From Martelella endophytica (lineage in GTDB: Bacteria > Pseudomonadota > Alphaproteobacteria > Rhizobiales > Rhizobiaceae), in assembly GCF_000960975.1 (NCBI RefSeq), contig NZ_CP010803.1, forward strand, positions 4,433,818 to 4,497,817: DNA of 64,000 bases, read 5' to 3'. Numbering within the stretch: position 1 is the first letter of the stretch; each line of letters starts with the position of its first letter. The notes beneath the pieces are model-generated. The model was not told where the DNA came from. It ran no database searches and saw nothing but the letters and a program-made list of their open reading frames with translations. Shown here in pieces: positions 34,744 to 43,781 of this stretch. Position numbers and translations under genes: made by a program.

Positions 34744-36109
34744 CGGGCCGCATCGCCGGGAGGAACAGCACCAGTCCGGCGACAAGAAAGACAAGCAGGC
34801 TCGCCATGCCGACATTCGGCGAGCCTGTCCATTGCGTCAGGAACGCAAAGCTTGCCGTCGCGAGGAAGCTCGTCATCCGCCCGGTCAGCGAAAACAGGCC
34901 GAAATAGCGCCCCGCCTCCGCCCCCTCGACACGCGCCGCCAGATATGCCCGAGAGGCCGCCTGCACCGGGCCGAAGGCAAGCCCGATGATCACGCCGTAA
35001 GCAAGAAACGCCTTTTCCGCTCCGGCTGAGAACAGACCGCCGCCACCGGGCCCGAGCGGAAGCAGCCCGAACAGGGTCGCGCCATCGTCCGTCGAGACGA
35101 CGCCGAGCGTCGCCATGATCAGCATGACGAGGGCGGTGACGATCACCGGGCCGGCACTCACCAGCCGCCCGAGCCGGGCAGCGATGAAGCAGCCGAAGAT
35201 GGCCGCGACGTTCAGCACGATGCCGAAAATGCCGATCTCCATGGTCGACCAGCCGAAGGTCGCCGCCGCGAAGGCGCCGCCGAGGATCAGCAGGCCGTTG
35301 ACGCCGTCCATGTAGAGCATGCGGGCAATGAGGAAGCGGAGCAGGTCCGGCCTGTCCTTAAGCGAGAGCACCGTCCGTTTCAGTTCGGAGAGGCCTTCGG
35401 CAACGGCATGGCCGGCACGCTTGCGCCGCGCGATATCCGGCGTGAAAACCAGCATCGGCAGCAGGAAGATGAGGTACCACGCAGCCGAGAGCGGTCCGGT
35501 CAGCCTCGCCGGCTCTCCTGCGATGGCATCGAGCCCGAACAGTGCGGGCTGGCCGAGAAGGGTGAGGCCGGTATCGGGATCGGCAGCGAACCAGAGAAGG
35601 AAGCTGATGAGAAAGATCATGCCGCCGAGATAGCCGAGCCCCCACGCATCGTTCGAGGTCCGGTTGAGAGCTTGAGGCGGCACCAGATGCGGCAGCATCG
35701 CATCGTTGAAGACCACGGAGAGTTCGGCCGCGACGGTCGCGAGCACGATGAAGGCCGCCGGCCAGAAATAGCCGCTGCCGGGCGCGGCAAGCCAGAGCAT
35801 TGCGAGGCCTGCGACCTGCAGGACGGCGAGCATGCCGATGAACCGCTTGTTGCCGCCGGCCGCATCCGCGAGCGCGCCGGCCACCGGCGCGCCAAAAGCG
35901 ATGATGATGCCGGCAACCGTCGCGGCATTCGCCCAGGCCGCCTGGCCCGCAACCGGGTCGGCCCCGAGCTCGTTGACGAAATAGGGACCGAAGATGAAGG
36001 TGGTGACGACGGTGAAGAAGGGCTGCGCGGCCCAGTCGAACATCATCCATCCGAAAACGCCGCGTCGGCCACCCGTCGCGATATCTGTTTCGTCGCCGGC
36101 AATCGTCAA
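34724..36109 (-). CDS. MFS transporter, UMF1/Atg22-like
   Basis: 461-residue membrane protein of about twelve helices, resembling the UMF1 (Atg22-like) branch of the major facilitator superfamily: [26 protein letters not shown] in pieces near 15-40, then [18 protein letters not shown]. No ATG occurs before residue 21, so a TTG at 36109 with AGGGGA upstream is the best start. Substrate unknown. Its end runs 20 nt into purH from the opposite strand. It is divergent from rppH. Confidence 0.8.
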   Translation of the reverse strand: MTIAGDETDIATGGRRGVFGWMMFDWAAQPFFTVVTTFIFGPYFVNELGADPVAGQAAWANAATVAGIIIAFGAPVAGALADAAGGNKRFIGMLAVLQVAGLAMLWLAAPGSGYFWPAAFIVLATVAAELSVVFNDAMLPHLVPPQALNRTSNDAWGLGYLGGMIFLISFLLWFAADPDTGLTLLGQPALFGLDAIAGEPARLTGPLSAAWYLIFLLPMLVFTPDIARRKRAGHAVAEGLSELKRTVLSLKDRPDLLRFLIARMLYMDGVNGLLILGGAFAAATFGWSTMEIGIFGIVLNVAAIFGCFIAARLGRLVSAGPVIVTALVMLIMATLGVVSTDDGATLFGLLPLGPGGGGLFSAGAEKAFLAYGVIIGLAFGPVQAASRAYLAARVEGAEAGRYFGLFSLTGRMTSFLATASFAFLTQWTGSPNVGMASLLVFLVAGLVLFLPAMRPVSGGRS

Positions 36110-36292
36110 GCCACCATCCCCTGCATAGAACGTGCGGCAGCATTGTCTGCGGCACTGTGCTTGTCCAGAGCGGACATCGTCGTTGCGGTACTGTCGCGGC
36201 ACCTCTTCGCCGGATCGGCAGACGGTTTGCCTTTCCCGCCTGATGCGCTAGGGATGGTCGCGTCAGCCCCTGCCCCAAAGGAAATCCCCGCC

Positions 36293-36808
36293 ATGCCTGC
36301 ACGACGCGCCCACGACCTGCCCTATCGCCCGAATGTCGGCGTCATGATCCTCAATCCCGAAGGCAAGGTCTGGCTCGGCCGGCGGCTTTCGGAGAACAAC
36401 ACCGAGTCCGATGGCACACCGCAGCTCTGGCAGATGCCGCAGGGTGGCATAGATCCCGGCGAGACGCCGCTTGTGGCGGCAAAACGCGAGCTTTACGAGG
36501 AGACCGGCATGAAGACGGTCGAACTCCTTGCCGAGACCAGGGGATGGATCAACTACGATCTTCCCGACCATCTGATCGGTATCGGCCTGCACGGGCGCTA
36601 CCGTGGCCAGACCCAGCGCTGGTTCGCCTTCCGCTTCAACGGCGACGAGAGCGAGATCGCCATCGATCCGCCGCCTGAAGGCCACGCGCGCGAGTTCGAT
36701 GCCTGGCAGTGGGCCGATATCGACGCGCTCCCCTCGCTCATCGTCGCCTTCAAGAGGGCGGTCTATGAACAGGTCGTCGCTGAGTTCCGGCACCTCGTTT
36801 CCGGCTGA
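36293..36808 (+). CDS. rppH: RNA pyrophosphohydrolase
   Basis: 171-residue Nudix enzyme that removes pyrophosphate from mRNA 5' ends and so starts decay. The Nudix box is complete at about 54-76 ([17 protein letters not shown] then YEETGM). [10 protein letters not shown] opens the fold and QMPQGGID is the usual RppH lead-in; [11 protein letters not shown] near 110 and [21 protein letters not shown] near the end agree with the family. The ATG at 36293 matches family length. Confidence 0.95.
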   Translation: MPARRAHDLPYRPNVGVMILNPEGKVWLGRRLSENNTESDGTPQLWQMPQGGIDPGETPLVAAKRELYEETGMKTVELLAETRGWINYDLPDHLIGIGLHGRYRGQTQRWFAFRFNGDESEIAIDPPPEGHAREFDAWQWADIDALPSLIVAFKRAVYEQVVAEFRHLVSG

Positions 36809-36880
36809 TCTGCCGAAACTTTCGGTCGTGCAATGCGTTCTTCAGGTGCGGGGAAGCCCGCCGCCGCAAGAGGGATCCCG

Positions 36881-37783
36881 ATGCCGCCCGGCAGGTTCGA
36901 ACAGTGCCACATCGTGTTGAACGCCAATGCGGGGAGCGCCGAGAAGGCGGACCTGGCGGAAACGCTTGTCGAGCGCTTCACCGAAGCCGGCATCCGCGCG
37001 ACCATCGATGCCGATCGCGAAGCGCCGCTTGAGGCGCGTATTCTTCGCGCCGTGGAAAGCGAGGCACCGCTGATCGTCGCCGCCGGCGGCGACGGCACGG
37101 TCACGGCGATCGCGGAGGCCCTGATCGGTACCAGGAAGACGCTTGCCATCGTGCCGCTTGGCACGGCCAATCTTCTCGCGCGCGATCTCGATATCCCGCT
37201 GGATATCGATACGGCGATCGGCGCGATCCCCGACATGCACGTCCGCCACATCGATGCTGGCGTGCTGAACGGCCGGGTTTTCCTGCACAAGGTGGTGGTC
37301 GGGCTGGTGCCCGGCATTGCCGCCGGACGGGAACGCATCCGCCACCGCTCCGGCCTTCGCACCTATCTGGGCCTCGCCGCCTATTTCCTGCGCCGCCTCG
37401 CCCGCGCCCGACCGATGATCGCGCGGATCGAAAACGGCGAGAGCCGCACCGAGAGGCTCTATTCGGTGGCTGTGGCCAACAATGGCTATGACGAGGGCTT
37501 CGGGCGCTTCTTCGCGCGAAGCCGGCTTGATCGCGGCGTGCTCTGCCTCTACCGCATCCGGCGGCTGACACTCGCCGATGTTTTCCGACTGACCATCGGC
37601 ATGCTCATCGGCCGCTGGCGCAATGACGTGGCGATCGATGTCGCCGAAGTGCGCACGGTGCGGCTGCGCGGCCGCAAGCCGGCAACGCAGGTGATGATCG
37701 ACGGCGAAATCGCCCTGATCACCGGCACGCTCGATTTCTCGATCCGACCCGGCACCGTGGCGGTGCTGGCACCCCCAAGCTGA
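36881..37783 (+). CDS. Diacylglycerol kinase-family lipid kinase
   Basis: 300 residues of the DAGK catalytic fold: [16 protein letters not shown] at the N-terminus, [20 protein letters not shown] near 60-80 with the GGDGT nucleotide site, and [16 protein letters not shown] near 95. It phosphorylates diacylglycerol or a similar lipid, or belongs to the YegS/LCB5 group. The ATG at 36881 is preferred because AGAGGGA lies 5 nt upstream; an in-frame ATG at 36833 adds 16 residues. The next gene is a phosphoesterase 13 nt later, likely in one transcript. Confidence 0.87.
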   Translation: MPPGRFEQCHIVLNANAGSAEKADLAETLVERFTEAGIRATIDADREAPLEARILRAVESEAPLIVAAGGDGTVTAIAEALIGTRKTLAIVPLGTANLLARDLDIPLDIDTAIGAIPDMHVRHIDAGVLNGRVFLHKVVVGLVPGIAAGRERIRHRSGLRTYLGLAAYFLRRLARARPMIARIENGESRTERLYSVAVANNGYDEGFGRFFARSRLDRGVLCLYRIRRLTLADVFRLTIGMLIGRWRNDVAIDVAEVRTVRLRGRKPATQVMIDGEIALITGTLDFSIRPGTVAVLAPPS

Positions 37784-37796
37784 CGGGAGAGCCCCG

Positions 37797-38654
37797 ATGC
37801 GCATCGCCCACCTCTCAGACCTCCACTTCGGACATCACGACGACGGGCTTGCCGGCATGATTGCCGACGAGGTCAACGCCCGCCGACCCGATCTCGTCGT
37901 CGTCAGCGGCGATTTCACCCAGACCGGCAGCGAGGCCGAATTCGAAACCGCCGCGGCCTTTCTGGAAACACTCGATGCGCCATTCTTCGCCGTGCCCGGC
38001 AATCATGATGTCCCGGCGCGCAACCTGCTCGCACGCTTTACCGAGCCATACGGCCTCTATCGCACCCATATCCACCCCGAGATCGAGCCCCTGTTTGAGG
38101 GGCGAAAGGTGGTGCTTGCCGGCATCAACACGGCGCGGCGGCTGCGACTCGGCCTGAACTGGTCGCACGGCTCGATCAACGGAAAGCAGCTTGGTGCCTT
38201 GCGGGAGCGCCTGGAGACGGCAGACCCGGCCGCCATCCGGGTGATCGTCGCGCATCATCCGTTGCTGCAGCCGGAAATCCCCGGCGAGAAGGCGATGCGC
38301 CTAGTGAAACACGCCGACCGCGCGCTTGAGACCTTCGCGACACTCGGTGTGCGCCTCGTCCTGTCCGGGCACTTCCACATGTCCTATGTCCGCCGCTACC
38401 CGCACCAGAACGAGGTCCAGGAGGGCGCACCGGCAGGCGCGCGTCAGGCCGCTGCGGCCCCTATCCTTGTGGTTCAAGCCGGCTCGGCGATCTCGACCCG
38501 GCTGCGTGGCGAGCCCAATGCCTACAACATCATCGATATCGAGGGCGAAAGCCTGAAGGTGTCGGTGCGGCAATGGCAGGACGGACAGTGGGTCGACGGC
38601 GATGTCACCCATGCGCCGCCGCTTGCGCCGCCCCGCATGGGTGGAAACGCATAA
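37797..38654 (+). CDS. Calcineurin-like metallophosphoesterase
   Basis: 285 residues with the five metal blocks: [10 protein letters not shown] at 5-14, VVSGDFTQ near 36-43, [10 protein letters not shown] near 66, VAHHPLLQP near 150, and [11 protein letters not shown] near 186-196. This set marks CpdA/Icc-like enzymes (cyclic-nucleotide or general phosphodiesterases). It follows the lipid kinase by 13 nt and ends at a hairpin. The tail after residue 210 is alanine- and proline-rich. Physiological substrate not determined. Confidence 0.9.
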   Translation: MRIAHLSDLHFGHHDDGLAGMIADEVNARRPDLVVVSGDFTQTGSEAEFETAAAFLETLDAPFFAVPGNHDVPARNLLARFTEPYGLYRTHIHPEIEPLFEGRKVVLAGINTARRLRLGLNWSHGSINGKQLGALRERLETADPAAIRVIVAHHPLLQPEIPGEKAMRLVKHADRALETFATLGVRLVLSGHFHMSYVRRYPHQNEVQEGAPAGARQAAAAPILVVQAGSAISTRLRGEPNAYNIIDIEGESLKVSVRQWQDGQWVDGDVTHAPPLAPPRMGGNA

Positions 38655-38678
38655 GGCCCGGCGCGCGGGCCGGGCCTT
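38653..38678. terminator. Bidirectional hairpin between phosphoesterase and bfr
   Basis: AAGGCCCGG (38653-38661) and CCGGGCCTT (38670-38678) pair perfectly over 9 bp around an 8-nt loop, between two convergent genes. No long T-run. Confidence 0.6.
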
Positions 38679-38701
38679 GAAACAGCAAAGATCGCTAAAG
38701 C

Positions 38702-39187
38702 CTATTCGGCTTCGTTGGTCGCGCCGGCGTTGAGCTGGGCGTATTTCTTTTCGCCAAGCGATTCCAGCAGCTCAAGCTGGGTCTCGAGGAAGTCGATGTG
38801 ACCTTCCTCGTCGATCATCAGTTCTTCGAAGAGCTTCATGCTGACGTAATCGCCAGCCTCGTGACAGATGTCGCGACTTTCCTTGTAGGAATTGCGCGCC
38901 TCGTATTCACCGGCGAGATCGCCTTCGAGGACTTCCTTAACGGTCTGGCCGATGCGCAGCGGCGCCACGGTCTGCAGGTTGGGATGGCCTTCGAGGAAGA
39001 TGATGCGGTCAACGAGCTTGTCGGCGTGGTGCATCTCTTCGATGGACTCGGCACGCTCCTTGGCGGCGAGCTTGGTCAGGCCCCAGTCTTCGAGAAGACG
39101 GTAGTGAAGCCAGTACTGATTGACGGCGCCGAGCTCAAGAAACAGGGCTTCGTTCAGCCGCTCGATTACTTTTTTGTCGCCTTTCAA
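38702..39187 (-). CDS. bfr: Bacterioferritin
   Basis: 161-residue iron-storage subunit forming a 24-mer shell. Ferroxidase ligands are present: Glu18 ([14 protein letters not shown]), Glu51 and His54 in EEMHHADKL with the haem-binding Met52, Glu94 in the [10 protein letters not shown] helix, and Glu127/His130 in [12 protein letters not shown]. The start is a TTG (codon 39187-39185) with a strong AGGAGA upstream; no ATG fits the conserved MKGD opening. The gene overlaps the tail of bfd by 53 nt, so the two are coupled. Confidence 0.96.
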   Translation of the reverse strand: MKGDKKVIERLNEALFLELGAVNQYWLHYRLLEDWGLTKLAAKERAESIEEMHHADKLVDRIIFLEGHPNLQTVAPLRIGQTVKEVLEGDLAGEYEARNSYKESRDICHEAGDYVSMKLFEELMIDEEGHIDFLETQLELLESLGEKKYAQLNAGATNEAE

Positions 39188-39464
39188 CGTCCGTTCTCCT
39201 TTTATGTTCCTGGAATTGCTTCAGGCGGCTCAAAAAATCACAAAACTTCTCGCCGGTCGAGTGGCGATTGTGGTGATACTGCTCTGAAGTACGGACGATG
39301 ATATCGATGACGTTGGGAAAACAGCCGCAACACCGGCCCCGCTTCGACATGCGGTGGTAGACCTTGGCCGGAACTATGATTTGCCAGCAATCCTCATCGA
39401 GGAGTTCGGTAACGACCTCCACGATTTCCTTTTCAGTAATGAAATTGCAGCTGCAGACAAGCAT
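39135..39464 (-). CDS. bfd: Bacterioferritin-associated ferredoxin-like protein
   Basis: 109-residue [2Fe-2S] protein that helps release iron from Bfr. Cysteines lie at 4 and 6 (VCSCNFIT) and at 45 and 48 (GRCCGCFP). The pattern matches Bfd, but the family is about 60-70 residues; here a charged C-terminal extension of about 45 residues follows and runs into the start of bfr. GGTGAGAG upstream of the ATG is the ribosome site. Divergent or upstream iron control is expected; a TGAGT/ACTCA pair lies 73 nt upstream. Confidence 0.85.
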   Translation of the reverse strand: MLVCSCNFITEKEIVEVVTELLDEDCWQIIVPAKVYHRMSKRGRCCGCFPNVIDIIVRTSEQYHHNRHSTGEKFCDFLSRLKQFQEHKRRTDVERRQKSNRAAERSPVS

Positions 39465-39536
39465 TCTCTCACCATTGACGGCTGTCACTGATGGCCTCTC
39501 TTCGCAAAAGAGGATGCTCATTGTCAAGATTAAACC

Positions 39537-39551
39537 TGAGTATCGGACTCA
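39537..39551. promoter_or_regulatory. Inverted repeat upstream of bfd-bfr
   Basis: TGAGT (39537-39541) and ACTCA (39547-39551) form a 5-bp inverted repeat 73 nt before bfd. It resembles, loosely, the TGA-N-TCA core of rhizobial iron-responsive (RirA) sites, but the match is short and uncertain. Confidence 0.3.
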
Positions 39552-39641
39552 CATTCCCTTAAATGTGATGCGGCGAGGGCCGCGACATTAAGCCTCAGGC
39601 AAATAGGGCGGCGCCTAGCGACGCCGCCAGAAGGGCGCAGA

Positions 39642-39791
39642 TCAGTTGACGGCGGCCGTGACCGCGCACGGATCCACACCATAGGCCGGCGCGCAGCCCT
39701 TCGTCGCAGCAACAGTACCGGGCGCCACGAGAGAGGCAGCCACAATGATCAGAGCCGCACCAGCAAACAGGACAGCAATCGATTTACCCAT
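39642..39791 (-). CDS. Small secreted protein, hypothetical
   Basis: 49 residues: a signal-like N-terminus (KSIAVLFAGAALIIVAASL) and a short mature part with two cysteines (GCAPAYGVDPCAVTAAVN) that could form one disulfide. A longer start at 39836 would add 15 charged residues. I do not recognise the family. It is isolated between bfd and a NAD-binding protein on the same strand. GC and codon use match neighbours, and the clean signal peptide favours a real gene, but no homologue search was possible. Confidence 0.5.
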   Translation of the reverse strand: MGKSIAVLFAGAALIIVAASLVAPGTVAATKGCAPAYGVDPCAVTAAVN

Positions 39792-39933
39792 TTTGGAAGA
39801 CACCTTATTTTCACCAAAGTCCCGTCGGGCCATCATCCCTGTGACCCTTCAATAAACAGTAAAGACGCAAGCGGTATGACGGGTTCCCGACAATGCGCAT
39901 TTTTTATGTCATGTGTGGCGCAGGTGTCCTGTC

Positions 39934-40905
39934 TTAAGCAGGCTTTCCGAATTGTCCATGCTGACGGTACTGCACCAGATAGCTGGGCAGGATGGCGTCG
40001 AGCTGGGCCGGGCGAATGCCCAGGCCCTTCAGCGTGCGGCCTTCCGCTTCGGCTTCCTTCGACACGATCGTATCGGTCTTCAGAAGCTTCACCTGGTCGG
40101 CGGTCAGCGGCGGCTTGATGAGCGGAATGGCAGCAGCAATGCCGCCAATCAGCGAGGCGAGCCCGAAGGGCAGCGAGACCAGCGCGCGCTTGCGGCCGGT
40201 CGCGGAAAGCACCTTTTCGAGGCATTCACGGAAGGTGAGAACGTCACGCCCTCCGAGTTCGTAGGTCTTGCCCTTTTCGACCTTGCCGTCAACGGAACGG
40301 GCAATGACCTCGGCAACATCGCCGACATAGACGGGCTGGAACTTCGTCTTGCCACCGCCGATGAGCGGAAGGAAGGGCGAGATCAGCGTCATCTTGCCGA
40401 ACTTGTTGAAGAAGTCGTCCTCAGGGCCGAACACGATCGACGGCCGCATAATGACAGCATCGGGACAGATTTCGCGGACAGTGGCTTCCGCCTGGCCCTT
40501 CGACCGGGCGTAATGCGACAGGCTGTCGGGATCGGCGCCGATGGCGGAAACATGGGTGAGCGCGGCGCCGGCATCGCGCGCCGCTTCGGCAATCAGGCGG
40601 GCGCCCTCTGCCTGGACGGCGTCGAATCCGTTCTTGCCGCTTTCAAACAGCACGCCGACGCAGTTGACGACATGATCGGCGCCCTCGACGGCCCGGCGCA
40701 CGGAATCACCGTAACGCAGATTGGCCTGCATGAAGGTGATCTGGCCGACATTGCCGAGCGGCTGCAGGAACAGCGCCAGATCGGGACGGCGCACGGCGAC
40801 GCGGATGCGATAGCCTCGCTTGGCCAGAAGCCGGACGACATAGCGGCCGATAAAACCCGAACCGCCGAAAACCGTGACCAGCGGGGGAATGTTCGAAAGC
40901 GTCAT
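39934..40905 (-). CDS. Complex I NDUFA9-subunit-family NAD(P)-binding protein
   Basis: 323 residues of the atypical SDR a5 group that includes the accessory complex I subunit NDUFA9. The dinucleotide motif VTVFGGSGFIGRYVVRLLAKRG is at 10-31 (given in parts), and HYARSKGQAEATVR near 131 carries Tyr-x-x-x-Lys. A C-terminal helix pair follows (LIGGIAAAIPLIKPP). Bacterial members stabilise complex I or act in quinone metabolism. The ATG at 40905 has AGGAG 7 nt before it. Confidence 0.87.
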   Translation of the reverse strand: MTLSNIPPLVTVFGGSGFIGRYVVRLLAKRGYRIRVAVRRPDLALFLQPLGNVGQITFMQANLRYGDSVRRAVEGADHVVNCVGVLFESGKNGFDAVQAEGARLIAEAARDAGAALTHVSAIGADPDSLSHYARSKGQAEATVREICPDAVIMRPSIVFGPEDDFFNKFGKMTLISPFLPLIGGGKTKFQPVYVGDVAEVIARSVDGKVEKGKTYELGGRDVLTFRECLEKVLSATGRKRALVSLPFGLASLIGGIAAAIPLIKPPLTADQVKLLKTDTIVSKEAEAEGRTLKGLGIRPAQLDAILPSYLVQYRQHGQFGKPA

Positions 40906-41088
40906 GCCTAGCTCCTGATGTCGTCGAAACCCTGAAAGTTTACCCCCGTCCCTTAGCCCAATCCGGACCCGAGGTGAAGGGTCAAGCTGCCGCACTGCGA
41001 TATTACAATCATGGCAACCGTCAAAATTGCAGACCGCGTGACCAAAGCGACACAGAGACGGTTGCGGGCGGCCGCAAGTGGTCGTCCG

Positions 41089-41799
41089 TCAATCGTTTGC
41101 CGGCGCCATCATTGTCGTCTGCATCTCCGTCAGCACCTGCTGTGCTGCGGCACGCGGATCGGACGCAGCGACGATCGGCCGGCCGACAACCAGATGACTG
41201 GCACCGGCGACTATGGCGTCGCGTGGTGTCATGACGCGCTTCTGGTCGTTGGCTGCGACGCCCGCGGGGCGGATGCCCGGGGTAACGATCGCCATTTCGG
41301 GACCGGTGATCGCGCGGACCCGCTCGGCTTCCGCCGCCGAGCAGACGATGCCACCCATGCCGGCCGCCCGCGCCTGCTCCGCCCGCTTTTCGACCAGGGT
41401 TCGCGCATCGGTCGTGTAGCCGGCCTCGATCAGGTCGCCGTCATCCATGGAGGTGAGCACCGTGACGCCGAGGAGGCAGAGCGGCGTTCCGGCCGCGGCC
41501 TCGACCGCCGCGCGCATCGCCTTCGGATAGGCGTGCAGCGTCAGCATGGTCACACCCATCCGGGAAATGTTCTCCACCCCCTTCGCCACCGTGTTGTCGA
41601 TGTCGAGGAGCTTCATGTCGAGAAATACCTTCTTGCCGCTGTCGACCAGTTCGCGGGCAAAGGAAAGCCCGCCGGCAAAGGCGAGCTGGTAGCCGATCTT
41701 GTAGAAGCTGACGCTATCGCCGAGCGTCTCGACCATGGTGGCCGCCTCGGCGACGGTCGGTACATCAAGCCCCACAATGAGTCGATCGCGTGCAATCAT
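41089..41799 (-). CDS. pyrF: Orotidine 5'-phosphate decarboxylase
   Basis: 236-residue TIM-barrel enzyme making [16 protein letters not shown] is the first strand, [15 protein letters not shown] near 63-77 holds the catalytic Asp-x-Lys-x-x-Asp, and TPGIRPAG near 186 and [12 protein letters not shown] near 213 bind phosphate. The start at 41799 is chosen because it makes an ATGA overlap with the upstream phosphatase gene and gives the normal length. Confidence 0.96.
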   Translation of the reverse strand: MIARDRLIVGLDVPTVAEAATMVETLGDSVSFYKIGYQLAFAGGLSFARELVDSGKKVFLDMKLLDIDNTVAKGVENISRMGVTMLTLHAYPKAMRAAVEAAAGTPLCLLGVTVLTSMDDGDLIEAGYTTDARTLVEKRAEQARAAGMGGIVCSAAEAERVRAITGPEMAIVTPGIRPAGVAANDQKRVMTPRDAIVAGASHLVVGRPIVAASDPRAAAQQVLTEMQTTMMAPAND

Positions 41800-42392
41800 T
41801 GTCCGGTCCATCCCTGCCATGTTTCGATGGGTGTCCAATCGCACAAAACCGCCCTTTCGGAAAGGCTGAAGGCGAAAAGATTGCCGCCACCACCAGCGCC
41901 CTGATCCTCGGCGCGGCTGATTTCAACACCTTTCAGATGGCATTTGAGCAGCGTTCCGACAACGCCATGGCCGACGAAGGCGACCGGCTGACGGGTGTCA
42001 TGCCTTGCCAGCACATCATTCACCGCCGTCACGATCCGCTTTTGCGCGTCGACCGCGCGCTCCCAGCCGCGAAAGGACTTCTCCGGCTCGGCAAAGAAGG
42101 CGTCCGCCGCGGCCTCGAAGACATCGGGCGGCAGGAAGCCGGTCGCGCTGCGGTCGTTTTCGTGAAAATCAGGCAGGATTTCGGGTTCGATGCCGGTGGC
42201 CCGGCCGAAGAACGCGGCCGTTTTCTTCGCTTTCACCTCGTCGCTGGAAACGATACGGGAAAGCGCCTGCACCCAGGAGAGGCGGGCGGCCGTCTCGGCG
42301 CGGGCGGCGCCCGTCGCCGAGAGCCCCCAGTCAGGCACCGGCACCTCGGGATCGATCAGAACCTGCGGGTGGGTGATGTAGACGGCGAACAC
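41796..42392 (-). CDS. Histidine phosphatase-family protein
   Basis: 198 residues of the phosphoglycerate-mutase-like fold. The usual RHG triad at the start is THP (YITHPQVL), so the catalytic His is kept but the Arg is lost. The second active-site His sits in FVGHGVVG near 143. [15 protein letters not shown] and [10 protein letters not shown] keep the family layout. GTG start with GGAGGGG nearby. It lies between dnaN (22 nt upstream) and pyrF (4-nt overlap), and resembles a broadly conserved rhizobial gene; its role is unknown. Confidence 0.82.
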   Translation of the reverse strand: MFAVYITHPQVLIDPEVPVPDWGLSATGAARAETAARLSWVQALSRIVSSDEVKAKKTAAFFGRATGIEPEILPDFHENDRSATGFLPPDVFEAAADAFFAEPEKSFRGWERAVDAQKRIVTAVNDVLARHDTRQPVAFVGHGVVGTLLKCHLKGVEISRAEDQGAGGGGNLFAFSLSERAVLCDWTPIETWQGWTGQ

Positions 42393-42414
42393 GATCCCCT
42401 CCCCGCATGGCCTG

Positions 42415-43533
42415 CTAGACGCGCATCGGCATCAGGACATAAAGCGCCTGATCGTTCGCGGTATCGCGCACCAGCGTCGGCGAACCGGCATCGGCAAACA
42501 GGAAGATCGCCTCATCGCCGGTGAGCTGGCCGGTGATGTCGAGGAGGTACTTGGCGTTGAAGCCGATATCCATCGGCTCGCTCTCGTAGCCGACGGGAAG
42601 CTCGTCGGTGGCGCTGCCGGAATCGGGATTGTTGACGGTGAGCGTCAGTTGCCCCTCGGTCAGCGACAGCTTGACCGCACGGCCGCGTTCCGACGAGACC
42701 GTCGACACACGATCGACTGCGCGGGTGAAATCCTGGCAATCGATGCGCATCTCGCGGTCGTTATTGGCAGGGATGACACGCTGGTAATCCGGGAAGGTGC
42801 CGTCGATCAGCTTCGAGGTCAGCACCACGGAACCGATGGTGAAGCGGATCTTGGCATCGGAAACCTCGACCTTCACGATGATTTCCGGGTCGTCCATGAG
42901 CTTCTGCAACTCGCCGACCGTCTTGCGCGGGATGATAACGCCCGGCATGTTTTCGCAGCCCGACGGTGCGTCGACCTCGGCACGGGCAAGACGGTGGCCA
43001 TCGGTGGCGACGGCACGCAGCTTCAGCGCCTTGCCCTCGCTCATGGCGTGGAAGAAGATACCGTTCAGATAGTAGCGGGTTTCCTCGGTGGAGATCGCGA
43101 ACTGGGTGCGATCGATCAGCATCTTCAGATCGCTGGCCTTCAGCTGGAAGGCATGGCTGAAGGTGCCGGCCGTAAGATCCGGAAAATCCTCCTGCGGCAG
43201 GCACTGCAGCGAAAACTTGGACCTGCCGGAAGCGACCGAGATGGTCTGCCCGTCGGTATCGGTTGCAAGCGAGACTTCCGAGCCGTCTGCGAGCTTGCGC
43301 ACGATTTCATAGAGAAGATGTGCGGGCACCGTGGTCGCACCGGCCTGCTCAACCATTGCCGGCGTCTTCTCGGTGATCTCGAGATCGAGGTCGGTCGCCT
43401 TCATCTCGAGGTCAGCGCCTTCGGCCTTCAGGAGAACATTGGAGAGAATCGGAATGGTGTTGCGGCGCTCGACCACGCGATGGACGTGGTTCAGGGACTT
43501 CAACAGATTGGATCTCTCAAGCGTGATACGCAT
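42415..43533 (-). CDS. dnaN: DNA polymerase III beta sliding clamp
   Basis: 372-residue clamp that tethers replicative and repair polymerases. The opening MRITLERSNLLKSLNHVHRV, then RRNTIPILSNVLL and, at the end, QALYVLMPMRV, are diagnostic. The three repeated domains are intact. It is not next to dnaA, as usual in this order. It should also hold the mutasome of this window (imuB, dnaE2). The start at 43533 is the conserved methionine. Confidence 0.97.
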   Translation of the reverse strand: MRITLERSNLLKSLNHVHRVVERRNTIPILSNVLLKAEGADLEMKATDLDLEITEKTPAMVEQAGATTVPAHLLYEIVRKLADGSEVSLATDTDGQTISVASGRSKFSLQCLPQEDFPDLTAGTFSHAFQLKASDLKMLIDRTQFAISTEETRYYLNGIFFHAMSEGKALKLRAVATDGHRLARAEVDAPSGCENMPGVIIPRKTVGELQKLMDDPEIIVKVEVSDAKIRFTIGSVVLTSKLIDGTFPDYQRVIPANNDREMRIDCQDFTRAVDRVSTVSSERGRAVKLSLTEGQLTLTVNNPDSGSATDELPVGYESEPMDIGFNAKYLLDITGQLTGDEAIFLFADAGSPTLVRDTANDQALYVLMPMRV

Positions 43534-43702
43534 GACTTTCGCTTTCACTCTTTCGCCCGGACGGGTGCCGGCAGGCAGTCAATGAGGCATGCGCCACAAG
43601 GGGCACAGGCGGGGAGACAAAATGACCCCATTTGAGCTTCGAATGCAAGGGGCTCCTATCTGCTGCGGGGTTTATCCCAATCACTGTTTTGACAAGAGGC
43701 CT

Positions 43703-43746
43703 CACGACCGCCAGGCAGCCCTCTTGCCGGCTGCCTGGCGGTCGTG
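43703..43746 (+). promoter_or_regulatory. Perfect 18-bp hairpin before rsmI
   Basis: CACGACCGCCAGGCAGCC (43703-43720) pairs with GGCTGCCTGGCGGTCGTG (43729-43746) with no mismatch, around an 8-nt loop CTCTTGCC. Upstream CAAGAG (43693-43698) could pair with CTCTTG in the loop, making a pseudoknot possible. There is no T-run. It lies 35 nt before the rsmI start; its role is unknown. Confidence 0.6.
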
Positions 43747-43781
43747 TTCAAAGGAAAGGGAAACTGAGCGGGAATGACAGC

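Noticed and set aside
39465..39641. Irr (ICE) box before bfd-bfr
   Set aside because: No TTTAGAA/TTCTAAA-like pair is visible in this spacer, so only a weak TGAGT/ACTCA repeat is reported.
41062..41077. TTGCGG/CCGCAA stem after pyrF
   Set aside because: Six-bp stem with a 4-nt loop and no T-run; likely chance in GC-rich sequence.
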